Assembly (NCBI GenBank): GCA_030998015.1
Contig: JARWMV010000026.1
Location: forward strand, 124,001-188,000
Origin: Ceratorhiza oryzae-sativae
Taxonomy: Eukaryota; Basidiomycota; Agaricomycetes; Cantharellales; Ceratobasidiaceae
Direction: 5' to 3'
Length of the DNA: 64,000 nucleotides
Shown: positions 31,984 through 41,317 of the stretch, in pieces
Layout: each line of letters opens with the position of its first letter
Numbering within the stretch: position 1 is the stretch's first letter
Notes under the pieces: generated by a model
What the model saw: only the letters and a program-made list of their open reading frames with translations
Database searches by the model: none
Told to the model about the DNA's origin: nothing
Translations under genes and position numbers: made by a program

Positions 31984-34900
31984 ATGTTGGAGGACCCCAA
32001 TATAACCCCTACTGCAGATGTATGTTACCTCAAGAAGTCTAGTAATCAATCAATAATATACACTACGTTAGAGGGAATCATGGAACCAGCAAAGACGCTG
32101 ATTGACTCAGGATCTTCAACCAACTTCTTTGATAAGGCCTATTCAAGGGAAAAGGGGATTCCAACCACTCCCCTCAAACACAAGAAATCAATTGTGGCCA
32201 TTGATGGAAATGAAATCAAGGATGCCATAGAAGAAAGGGCAGAACTAAACATCGAAGTGGAAGGGAAGACACTGAAATGCTCCCTTTATGTAATGACCCT
32301 AGGTGACACAGACATAGTCCTAGGGAAAGAATGGCTTGAAGAAGCAGAACCTATCATAGATTGGAAAGACCTTACCATCTCATACCCAGACAAATCAAGG
32401 CAAGGGCAGCAAGTGAAAGCCTACAAATCCCAGAAGAATTTAGGGATTTTGAAGACCTATTTGGGGAAGAAGGTTTCCGAGAACTTCCACCCCACCAAGG
32501 TAACCTAGACTTCAAAATGGACCTGATCGAGGGAGCGGAGCTGCCAAAGCCTGCAAAGAGGTACAGTATGTCGCCAGCAGAAACAAAGGCGCTCAGGGAG
32601 TACCTAGAGGAGGAACTAAGAAACGGGAAAATAAGGCCCAGCCAGTCAGTTGTAGCTGCACCCTGTTTCTATGTGAACAAAGCAGATGGAGGGCTTAGGT
32701 TGGTAGTCGACTACCGTAAGATGAATGACATCACCAAGCCAGACAGGTTTCCACTTCCAATCCAAATAGAATTGATTGAGAGACTGAAGGATGCAACCAT
32801 CTATTCAAAAATGGATGTTTGATGGGGGTTCAACAACATCAGGGTAAAAGAGGGAGACAAATGGAAAACAGCTTTCAGGACAGGAGAAGGCCAGTTTGAA
32901 TGCTTGGTCATGCCATTCAGAGTAAAAGAAGGACCAAGAACCTTTACAAGGTTCATGATGGAAAAGTTCTGTGACATAATAGATGATTATGTGGTAATCT
33001 ACATGGACGATGTACTAGTGTTTTCCAGAAACAGGGAAGAACATGTACAACATGTCAGGGAAGTGTTAAGAAGAATGAGGGAAAACCACCTCTTCCTCAA
33101 ACCACACAAGTGTCAGTTCTTTGTGAAGGAGGTAAGCTTCATTGGAATTGTCATATCCCCAGAAGGGATATCGATGGAAAAGGAAAAGGTAAAGGCAGTT
33201 CTAGAATGGCCAGAACCTAACACAGTAAAAGAAGTCCAAGCCTTCCTAGGCTTCGTGGGGTTCTATAGAAGGTGGATAGAGAAGTTTAGTACCTGAGCCA
33301 AACCCCTCACAGATCTCACCAAAAAGATGTCAAATTCCTGTGGGAAAGAAAACAACAGGAAGCATTTGAAGCTATCAAAGAAGCAGTAGCAAGAGAACCA
33401 GTCCTAATCCACCCAAACCCAAACAGCCATACATACTGGAAACAGACGCCTCAGGAGTGGCCATGGGGGCGTACTAAGCCAAAAGGGTGATGACAACCGA
33501 TTGCATCCAATTGCCTTCCTATCAAGAGCTTCACCCCACCAGAGAAAAATTATGACACCTACACAAGGAGTTGCTTGCAATTGTTAGGTCCTTAGAGCAC
33601 TGGAGGCTATACCTAGAAGGGACAGAGGAACCTATTGTGATATACACTAACCATAGAAACCTCCAGTACTGGCAAAATGCCCAGATGTGGAATAGAAGGC
33701 ATGCCAGATGGTATCTCACTCTGGCACCCTTCAATTTTCAGATTGTGTATAGACCAGGGACACTCTCACAGAAGCCAGATGCCCTTTCCAGAAGGAGTGA
33801 CCATGGGGATACCCCTATGGAACCACAGATCATGATTCCAGAAGAAAGGTTCATAGGTTTCAAGGCAGAAGTACAGGGGAATTTCTGGGAAGAGCTTAAA
33901 GAAGCTCAGGAAGAAGACAAATCTATCAGATCCTTAAGGCTGAGCGTGGCAAATAAAAAACAACTACCACCCTCAGTACAGAAGGAATTTAGATGGTACA
34001 AAATGAAGGAGGGCCTATTAAGGTATGACAATAGGCTCTACATCCCAGATGACAAGGACTTGAGGTTGAGTCTCCTTGAGGAGTGCCATGACGCCCCAGT
34101 GGCAGGTCATCAGGGACAAGCCCGAACACTAGAATTACTATCAAGGGATTACTATTGGCCAGGAATGAAGGCCCAAGTAAACCAATATGTGGAATCTTGT
34201 GAAACATGTCAAAGAAGCAAAGGACACAAACAAGGCACTCCCCTGAAGTCCTTACCAATCCCATGGAAACCATGGGCAGATGTTGCATATGATTTCATCA
34301 TCAAATTACCTGTCTCAAAGGGGTACGACAGTATCTTGACAGTTGTAGATCGCTTCTCCTGGCAGGCCCATTTTGTACCATGTCTGGAGAGCACCAATGC
34401 AGAAGAACTGGCAGAAATATTCATAAGGGAGGTATGGAGACATCACGGGACCCCAGAAACCACTGTCTCAGACCGAGGGCCAACCTTTAACAGCCAATTC
34501 CTAAAAGCCCTATACAAAGGAATTGGGACAAAGCCCAGATTCTCCACTGCCTTCCATCCAGAAACAGATGGTCTGTCGGAAAGGACAAATCAATGGGTAG
34601 AAGGGTTCTTAAGAACCTTCTGCAATTATAGACAAGATGATTGGGTAAAATGGTTACCCATTGCCGAATTCTGCCATAACAACCATAAATGCTACAACAG
34701 GACAAACCCCATTTGAAACAGTATATGGAAAAAACCCAAGATGGGTTGTCCGAGAGGGAGAAGAACCATCTGAGGCACCGCTGCAGACAACATGCGTAAT
34801 CAAATGGAAAAGGTATGGGATGAGGCAAGAGCCTCAATGGAATTACACCAACAAATGGAAAAGAAAGGGAGGGAATTCAAGGTAGGAGACAAGGTTTGGC

Positions 34901-35338
34901 TGCTCCTAACAAACCTCTTGTCCAAGAGACCCTCCAAGAAACTGGACAACCAAAAGGGGGGCCTTTTGAAATCACAGAAAAGATCTCATCCCATGCATAT
35001 CCCTGGACCTACCTAAAACCATACGTGTACACAATGTATTCCATGTAAATCTCCTCTTGCCATTCACAGAAGATAAAGACTTCCAAAGAAGGCAGGCCAA
35101 ACCACCACCAATCATAACGGAAAAAGGAGAGGAGGATATGAGGTGGACCACATTGCAAATTATGAATGGCGAATGGCAGCTGTTTTACCAAATCAGATGG
35201 AAGGGCTACGACCCAATAGAAGACACAATGGAACGTGCCAGCAAGTTTGCTGACATGAAAGAGGTTCTAAATGACTTGCAAAGGCCTTACCAGATGCACC
35301 AATGCCAATCAAGACAAGTCAGCACTCAGGTGACTTGA
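31984..35338 (+). pseudogene. Gypsy-2 pol: protease, RT, RNase H, integrase, chromodomain
   Basis: Protease motif TLIDSGSSTNFF (about 32,093), RT with IYMDDVLVFS (about 32,998), RNase H remnants (ETDASGVAMG, about 33,437), integrase zinc region (CHDAPVAGHQGQ...CETCQRSKG) and core segments (DRGPTFNSQF, ETDGLSERTNQ), and a chromodomain (FYQIRWKGYDP, about 35,185). Breaks: a frame change near 32,430, TGA at 32,821-32,823, a stop near 33,296, several lesions at 33,300-33,560, and frame changes near 34,680, 34,800 and 34,950-35,050. Inactive but complete in domain order. Confidence 0.88.
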
Positions 35339-35435
35339 AAGGCAGGCCAAAGAGAACCAAACAAGGATCTGGAAAGCTTTAAAAAGAGCCATCCAGGATA
35401 CCCAAGAAAGGCCAGAGCCCGCTCTACCACCTCAC

Positions 35436-36318
35436 TTGCACCACAACACACCTGCAAAACCCCAAAACATGCCTTTCGTCACTCACCCAGTTGCACATCC
35501 CAACCGTTACACACCACTTGCTGAAAATCAGGTGGCCCCACTTTGGCAGCCACCCACCACCAGGCGGCCAGCACCCTACCCTGGCAGGGAAAATTGTCCT
35601 AAACCAGGGATGTACTGCTCCAGTGTGGAAGACGCCCAGAGGTACACCAAACAACTGTTGCCAGGAGCTAACCTAGTGTACATCCCAAAGAAGTTAAGGG
35701 ATGAAAGGAACTGGATCGACAATGACAAGTACCTGGATCCCAGGTTAGGGGTCCTGACATGGCATGGAAGCTGGAAGCCAACAACAAGAAACGCCTTGCT
35801 AAGAACACCAATGTATGTCATTGACAATATCGTGGGACCAACAGTCGACGTGGTGACCAAGGCAGCAAGACAACAGAGGAGGGCCACAGGCCAAATGGCA
35901 GACAGGGGGGCTGGGAGGTGGAGCGCAGGCAAGGCATTGCTGGAAGAATGGAAGTTGACACCAGCTGCACTATGTGGGACTGCTCGAAGCAACTACCACT
36001 GATGAGATGTTTACTGCTATCAGGACAAAGCAGGCAAACATGAGCACTTCCAAATTGGGTGAAGGTGCACCCAAACAAAAACACCAATTACACACTGATA
36101 TGACAAGCCTTACATCAAGCCTAGAATCACTGGTCGTGGCTGAGGAAGAAGCCAAGCCAGAAATAAAGGAACCCACCCTGGACCCAGCTGCGAGGAAGCC
36201 AAACAGGACTGGGACCAGTGGGAAAACAAGCTTGTCGAAGCTCTGGAGGAGGTGCCACTGTTGGAACCAACCCCCATATGACCACTTTGCCTCCCACAAA
36301 TTGTTCCCGAATGTATAA
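35436..36318 (+). pseudogene. Gypsy-2 post-chromodomain ORF of unknown function
   Basis: Open from ATG 35,436 to 36,002. The coding-like frame then appears to shift near 35,965 and continue to 36,318 with a Glu/Thr-rich, coiled-coil-like tail (DMTSLTSSLESLVVAEEEAK). The N-terminal part is Pro-rich. A central region with many aromatic and charged residues (about 35,620-35,830) looks globular. I recognise no family. It lies about 100 bp after the pol stop on the same strand, so it may be an additional element gene. Confidence 0.45.
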
Positions 36319-36368
36319 GAGTTTTATTTTTACACACCAAACTTAATACATTTTTTTACTCTCTATTT

Positions 36369-36976
36369 TTACGTTTGCCCTTGAGGGGCCAGGTATAGGG
36401 CTTCTTGCCCCTTTTTATCCTTCTTATTGGTCTGAACAACTGACTGGGTAGTGGGCTGCAGCCAAGGAGCCTCCCCCCCTGGGAAGTCGGCCATGTAGTT
36501 CTGGAAACACCCAGAACCAGACGCTGCAAAGGGCGAAGCCTCATCAAACAAGGGAGCAGAGCCCTCCTTGAAGAATTTGGCAAGAGCGCCTGGTGAGACC
36601 CTCCTCAAAGGACTTGTAGTCCTGATCAACGAGCGCCCAGACAGCTCAAGGGTGGCCTCATGGGCCCGACCATCAAGGAGGATGCGCTCTTCTACAGAAC
36701 AAGTTAGCTACATGAGAATGACAAAGAACAACACATACCTGGCACCCCACAGAAGAACCAATCCCCAACACCTCCATAGAAGTCTTCAAGGGAGGCGTCG
36801 CACACAGCATCAGTAGGCGCAGTACTCCCCCTCAGGGAGAGACCAGCAGGTGCAGTCAAGGGGATTGTAGTTAAGGGAAATAACATGCATAGTAAAGACG
36901 GGATGAGGAAGGAAAACAACAAAACCACAAACATTAAAAAATCACAGTGCAACACAATAACTTGCACAAACATCAA
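36369..36976 (-). CDS. antisense two-exon ORF inside Gypsy-2
   Basis: Minus strand. An upstream segment from ATG 36,976 starts with a very hydrophobic stretch (LMFVVLLFSFLIPSLLCMLF), then a region ending FFCGVP. A 47-nt intron with GTATGT donor and TAG acceptor (about 36,692-36,738) joins it in phase to ERILLDGRAHEATLELSGRS and on to the stop at 36,369. About 185 residues, possibly membrane-anchored or secreted. The exact start is uncertain, since the hydrophobic part could instead be an upstream intron. No family recognised. It runs against the direction of Gypsy-2 transcription. Confidence 0.45.
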
Positions 36977-37011
36977 AACAAGGCCTGGTCAGGTGACACC
37001 AACAGACACAT

Positions 37012-37133
37012 GACCATCTGCCAGAAAACAAACAACAAAGCACGGGAATCACATGACCTAGCCTAGTCATGTGACCACCTGCCAGAAAACAAACAACAAA
37101 GCACAGGAATCACATGACCTAGCCTAGTCACAT
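37012..37133. repeat. two-copy 61-bp tandem repeat
   Basis: Units 37,012-37,072 and 37,073-37,133 share GACCANCTGCCAGAAAAC and the CACATGACCTAGCCTAGT end, differing at only a few bases. It lies between the antisense ORF and the Rep-like gene inside Gypsy-2, in a region otherwise free of ORFs (36,977-37,361). Confidence 0.8.
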
Positions 37134-37361
37134 GAATATACGCTATCCCCTAACTACCAGGGGGTCGAGAGGGGGCACCGACCAAGTGGAGGAGTGAGGC
37201 CCCGAGCGTAGCAGGAGAAAGGCCACACAGGGGAACGCAGGAAGGGCACCCCTTGGATGTGTCATAACCAGCACAAGCCTACATCAGGAAACCATGTGAC
37301 CACAACAACCAGAGAGGGTATATCTAGGGGACACCTTTGGGGGTAAAGGGGCTATCATCTC

Positions 37362-38682
37362 ATGCCCTCCCCACAAGACACATCTACTTCTAAAAACACC
37401 AACAATGCTAAGCGAAGATGGCTCAAACATGGGAACACCCCAGCCAAACAAATCAAGCACAGGGTGGAGGTCACCATCACCATCACTGGCGCCCTTGGAA
37501 TCAAGCCAAGCCCCCTCACCTGCTTCTATGCAGCTTATGCTGATGGATTGCAGGTCCGAAGAGCTGACCAAAACTGCACAGGCCCCCTGATTCTGTGTCC
37601 AGACCAGGGCAGTGCTGCTGACCTGGTCGAAGCTACACAATCAGCCCTCAAGTGGGCTTGCTGCCTGATACAAGGTGTTCTGCTGCCACTGGCCCAATCA
37701 CTGGGCAACCTTAGCTGTGGCCAAACAGCACAACCCAGAGGAGCCAAACTACAACCCAACCCAGCCCCTGCATATCCATGCCCTCTCCATCAGTCAGGAA
37801 CGGAAGGGTGGGTGGAACACCCAGAATGCAGGGTTCTGGGACTTCGAGGGGCAACACCCCAACATACGGCCCAAAGACCTCAAGGATGGACCAGGAGGCA
37901 ACCCAGCAAGGGATGCCTTCAACTATCTCTGGAAGGATGTTGGAGCTAATGGCGAGGAGATAGAGGACCTGATGGCGGGGGACCTGACCTTGGAAAGGTT
38001 GGAGGAGATTTTGGTGAAGGGAAAGGGTGGAAAACGGTCAAGGATGGAGGCAGACTTGGAGGATGGGATGGAGATTGTTGCCTCAGCAACAAAACAGGAG
38101 TACTACCAGGCGTTCAAGCGCCTCCGCCCCCTCCAGATGGTGACGATGGAACTCGGTACAGCATATGCCAGTACACATACAAGGAAGACCGGGGTTGCAT
38201 GCCTGCAATCCCTGTGGAGTTAGAGGTCCCGGAAGACCAGGAGCACATCGACCAAGCAGACAGATGGTTTGCCAAGGAGGTCGAGAAGAGGGGAAGAGGG
38301 GTGCGCCATCGCATCCTGGTGATAGAAGGAGAAACTGGAACGGGGAAAACGGCATATGCACGATCCAAGGGCTGCCACAGCCGGATGTGCAATGTGTGGA
38401 ATATGGGCAACTTGTCAGAAGATGCTGACATTTGGATCCTGGACAACATGGTCCAGTCAAAGGAAGTACTCACTCAAGGCCCTGAGCCAGTACAGGCGGA
38501 CTTCACAGGCAGGTACACATGTGAAATCGATGAAGGTACGGCCAACAGTTATTCTGGGAAATAGCTGGTTGGCAATCATGAAATGTTGGTCGGACATAGA
38601 GGGGGAAGAAGGGGACTTATGGGTATCAAGAAATGTGGAATGGGTGTATGCAGGAGGAAAACCATTCTTTGTATTCCCTTAG
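37362..38682 (+). pseudogene. Rep-like gene (HUH endonuclease plus SF3 helicase) of circular ssDNA virus type, broken
   Basis: Resembles the rolling-circle replication initiator of geminivirus/genomovirus-like CRESS-DNA viruses. Motifs seen directly: HIHALSI (His-x-His, motif II, 37,771-37,791); FWDFEGQHPNI just after it, the conserved post-motif-II block; YLWKD (Tyr-x-x-Lys, motif III, about 37,924); GETGTGKT (Walker A, about 38,328-38,351); WILDN (Walker B, about 38,433-38,447); and a hydrophobics-then-Asn motif C (VILGN, about 38,548-38,562). These lie in three different frames, with breaks near 38,130 and before 38,540. I cannot identify motif I, and the N-terminal part (37,362-37,670) is uncertain. 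The gene is inside Gypsy-2 between its chromodomain and 3' LTR. No origin-type nonanucleotide or capsid gene was found beside it. Confidence 0.78.
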
Positions 38683-38799
38683 AATAATTTACTGTACTGT
38701 ACAACTTCTGCTATGCCCATCCAAACAGTTGGGGCATTCTGAGAAGAAGCAGACAAATCCTCACCCCTAAATAACCTCCACAACAAAGAAAAGAAAAAC

Positions 38800-38926
38800 A
38801 ATCTCATGTAACGGAGAGGTTAAGGGGTCTAGCCTGAGTCAGCCTGACCTCATTGAACGATACTGAATCAGCCGAAAGGTTGTTGGTTTGAGTCCAGCAC
38901 CCTTAACCTCCTTGGTGCATGAGATT
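38800..38926. other. tRNA-like hairpin before the Gypsy-2 3' LTR
   Basis: Outer arms AATCTCATG (38,800-38,808) and CATGAGATT (38,918-38,926), plus inner arms GGTTAAGGG (38,818-38,826) and CCCTTAACC (38,900-38,908). Inside lies GTTGG-TTTGAGT-CCAGC (38,882-38,898), shaped like a tRNA T-arm with a B-box-like GGTTTGAGTCC. No canonical cloverleaf fits well, so this is tRNA-derived or tRNA-like rather than a tRNA gene. Confidence 0.45.
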
Positions 38927-38979
38927 CCTTTTGCATAAGGAACTAAACCATGTCTCAAGGTCCCCCAAGACATGTCCAA

Positions 38980-38991
38980 AGCGGGGGATAA
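38980..38991 (+). other. Gypsy-2 polypurine tract
   Basis: AAAGCGGGGGATAA lies immediately before the 3' LTR start at 38,992. It is the expected plus-strand primer site. Confidence 0.65.
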
Positions 38992-39536
38992 TGTTATGAC
39001 CTGTCAAACGGACATAACAAAACAACCAAATATTTTTACAGATTTATGGCATTTTTCCTAAGCGGAACAAGCCATAAACAAGGTCACGTGACCTCAGCGC
39101 CTACAGTGGTTACCCTGAACTTGCTCCAGCATTTCTCTCCCTTGTTACTTGGAGCGAGGAGTGAGTTGTCACGTGATCTTGGTGCTTACAGCATGATCAC
39201 GTGACCTCAGCGCCTACCCTTTGGACCTTGTGCAGCTCTATAAGATTTGGAGCCACACAAACTTAAGTCAAACAATTACCTAACCCATAGTACTGTACAT
39301 AACCTGCACCTACTGTGGATTGTGCTTAGATAATACATCTGCAGCCACCACAGCCACAGGCATATATAAGAGGGGTAAAGCAAGACTGGATGCCTCAGCT
39401 TGCTTTATCTTGTCAACCACCATAGACCACAGCAAACACTGTAACTAGAACACTCAATACATACCACATAGCACCAAACTGTCAACGCAGCCACTACTTA
39501 AGTGCTTTGCAAGGAAGCATCCAGAGGGTCACAACA
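38992..39536 (+). repeat. Gypsy-2 3' LTR
   Basis: 545 bp, TGTTATGACC...TCACAACA. It has one copy of the 113-bp unit (about 39,106-39,218), three CACGTG sites (near 39,084, 39,169 and 39,198), TATA at about 39,363 and AGCTTGCTTTAT at 39,397-39,408. It carries the uninterrupted hAT target AACCACCA. Followed by the right TSD ATATT. Confidence 0.92.
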
Positions 39537-39726
39537 ATATTGTTTAACAAGATCTTTGTGGATAAATACTGATGTGGCCCCTGAATCAACCATGGCCCAT
39601 CCATTGAATTTTTTCATATTGTATGCAGACTTGTGTTCAGGGGTTGTGCACAGTGGGAATGCATGAAAGAAAAAGTGAAGTTGTGATTGGTTTCCTAACG
39701 ACATACATTCCATTCCCATATTTTTA
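39537..39726 (-). pseudogene. Gypsy-1b protease fragment between two insertions
   Basis: Minus-strand frame with the aspartic protease motif MVDSGATSVFI (about 39,580), cut on the left by Gypsy-2 and on the right by Tc1. The codons after KDLVKQY continue in phase at 27,895, on the other side of Gypsy-2. The codons before KNMGMECM continue into gag at 41,318, beyond Tc1. Confidence 0.88.
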
Positions 39727-39946
39727 CAGTGCACAGCAAAATGATTGCAGCACGTGATGAAAAATCAACCAATCTCAACTCTGAGGATAATTACGACACA
39801 TGATGTATATACAGTAACGCGATTTGAAAGAAGTATGAAATGCGCACGTAGTGCAAAAACAATGAGAAAAATTGATAAGTGGGATCATGAGAAAAATAGG
39901 AAACAAGATCGGACTTGCTGCAATCATTTTGCATGAAGTAAGCAAC
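39727..39946. repeat. Tc1 left terminal inverted repeat
   Basis: 220 bp, inverted copy of 41,096-41,315. Contains GCAAAATGATTGCAGCA at the outer end and its reverse complement at the inner end. This is an IR with paired internal sites, as in Tc1 elements that bind transposase at two sites per end. Confidence 0.9.
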
Positions 39947-40001
39947 ACCATCTCAACTGCCAGAAAAAAATACTGAAGCAGCTCACCTTCAACCAAGCCA
40001 T

Positions 40002-41024
40002 TTAGTACTTGGTATGACCTCCCTTAGCTCTCACTAGCACTGCAATACACCAAGGCATTGACTTATACTGACCACAAATATATCAAGATGGAATTTTGTA
40101 CCACTGCCGCTCCAGAGCCTCCCAAAGTTCCTGCTGATTTGTGGGCTGGGGGTGTTCAGCATGAATCACAGTGTCAAGATAGGACCAGACATGCTCGATC
40201 AGGTTCATATCTGGGCTATTTGATGGCCAGGGAAGGACTCAAAGCTGGCGATCAAGGAGCCACTTTTTTGTCACTCGAGCTGTGTGCTTTGGATCATTGT
40301 CTTGCTGAAAGATTATTGAGGAAGGGCAAGTATGGGATTTGAGGAGGGGGTGGAAGAATTCATTAGAAAGGATTTCAGTGTATTTGACTGCTGTCAGTGT
40401 GCCATCTATACAGTGCAATCAACCAACACCCTCTGGTGTGATGTACCCCCAAACCATAACATGGCCGCCACCATGTTTGACAACCTGTTTGACATGCTCT
40501 GGCTTCACTGGGTCACCAACCTTCTTATAATAGATATTTGGCCTGCCAGCTCCAAAAACAAGGAATTTGGACTCATCTGAAAAATACACCTTGAACCAAT
40601 CAACCTTGTCCCATGTTAAATGCAGCTGTCCCCAGCACAGCTGCCTCCAACACTTCTTGCAGTTGAGGAATGGGACCCTGCATTGATGATAGACATGAAA
40701 ACCAAGCTCATGTAATCACCATTGGAGCATATTGGTGCTGACATTGGGGAAAAAGTTGCACTTGAGGTCAGCCACAGTCTTTGACATGCCATGAGACATC
40801 AACAACGCAGCCCAGCAACCCTCAGATTCATCCATTTTGCGTGGCCAGCCAGTACTTTTTTTGGGTGTAAATATGTTGTTGCCTCTGAGGTAGCTAGACC
40901 AGATTTGACCAACAGTAGTGTTGTGTACCCCACCCAGCCTATTTGCCACAGCACAATCAGTCAGACCTTTCTGCTTGAGAAAGATGATGTTGGCACACTT
41001 CAAGGGAGATATGGCGGCCACCAT
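40002..41024 (-). pseudogene. Tc1 transposase (DD34E), four TGA stops, no frameshift
   Basis: One frame of 341 codons from ATG 41,024 to TAA at 40,002-40,004, the usual length for a Tc1 transposase. N-terminal helix-turn-helix region (LKQKGLTDCAVANRLGGVH), then FSDESKF (first Asp), GGGHVMVWG, QDNDPKHTA (second Asp) and SPDMNLIEHVW (Glu, 34 positions after the second Asp when the stop is counted), ending GGHTKY. Stops are all TGA: 40,716-40,718, 40,419-40,421, 40,239-40,241 and 40,083-40,085. Arg encoded by CGA would suit at least the last three, so CpG deamination is a likely cause. The gene cannot make full-length protein as it stands. Confidence 0.92.
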
Positions 41025-41095
41025 AGTGCTTAAAAATTGAACAAATTTGATGTAGGCAAGGAGAAGACTATCATGGATGACTGTGGGTGGTTGAA

Positions 41096-41315
41096 GTTGC
41101 TTACTTCATGCAAAATGATTGCAGCAAGTCCAATCTTGTTTCCTATTTTTCTCATGATCCCACTTATTGATTTTTCTCATTGTTTTTGCGCTACACACGC
41201 ATTTCATACTTCTTTCAAATCGTGTTACTGTATATACATCATGTGTTGTAATTATCCTCAGAGTTGAGATTGGCCGATTTTTTGTCACATGCTGCAATCA
41301 TTTTGCTGTGCACTG
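41096..41315. repeat. Tc1 right terminal inverted repeat
   Basis: 220 bp mirror of 39,727-39,946 with the same pair of 17-bp motifs. The outer end GCTGTGCACTG is followed by the TA target. Confidence 0.9.
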
Positions 41316-41317
41316 TA

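Larger units (their letters stand above)
27896..39536 (+). mobile_element. Gypsy-2, complete element carrying a Rep-like gene
   Basis: LTR retrotransposon with LTRs 27,896-30,011 (contains a hAT insertion) and 38,992-39,536, flanked by TSD ATATT (27,891-27,895 and 39,537-39,541). It lies in the protease codons of Gypsy-1b. Internal order: self-primer site, gag, protease, RT, RNase H, integrase, chromodomain, then 3.6 kb of extra sequence (plus ORF, antisense spliced ORF, tandem repeat, Rep-like pseudogene, tRNA-like hairpin), polypurine tract. Without the hAT it is about 10.2 kb, long for a chromovirus because of that block. Confidence 0.93.
39727..41315 (-). mobile_element. Tc1/mariner element
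   Basis: 1,589 bp with 220-bp terminal inverted repeats, ends CAGTGCACAGC and GCTGTGCACTG, flanked by TA on both sides (39,725-39,726 and 41,316-41,317). Encodes one full-length but nonsense-interrupted DD34E transposase on the minus strand. Size, ends and TA target are typical of the Tc1 branch. Inserted between gag and protease of Gypsy-1b. Confidence 0.94.

Noticed and set aside
37012..37133. CRISPR-like repeat array
   Set aside because: Only two directly adjacent units without spacers; this is a fungal nuclear sequence inside a retrotransposon.
37136..37361. Rolling-circle origin (nonanucleotide stem-loop) next to the Rep-like gene
   Set aside because: I searched by eye for a TAATATTAC-like loop around 36.9-39.0 kb and saw none.
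38800..38926. A genuine tRNA gene
   Set aside because: T-arm and paired ends are visible, but D-arm and anticodon arm do not fit a standard cloverleaf. Reported only as tRNA-like.
39745..39936. Small ORFs in the Tc1 terminal repeats (also 41,106-41,297)
   Set aside because: Mirror-image frames created by the inverted repeats; no independent evidence of coding.
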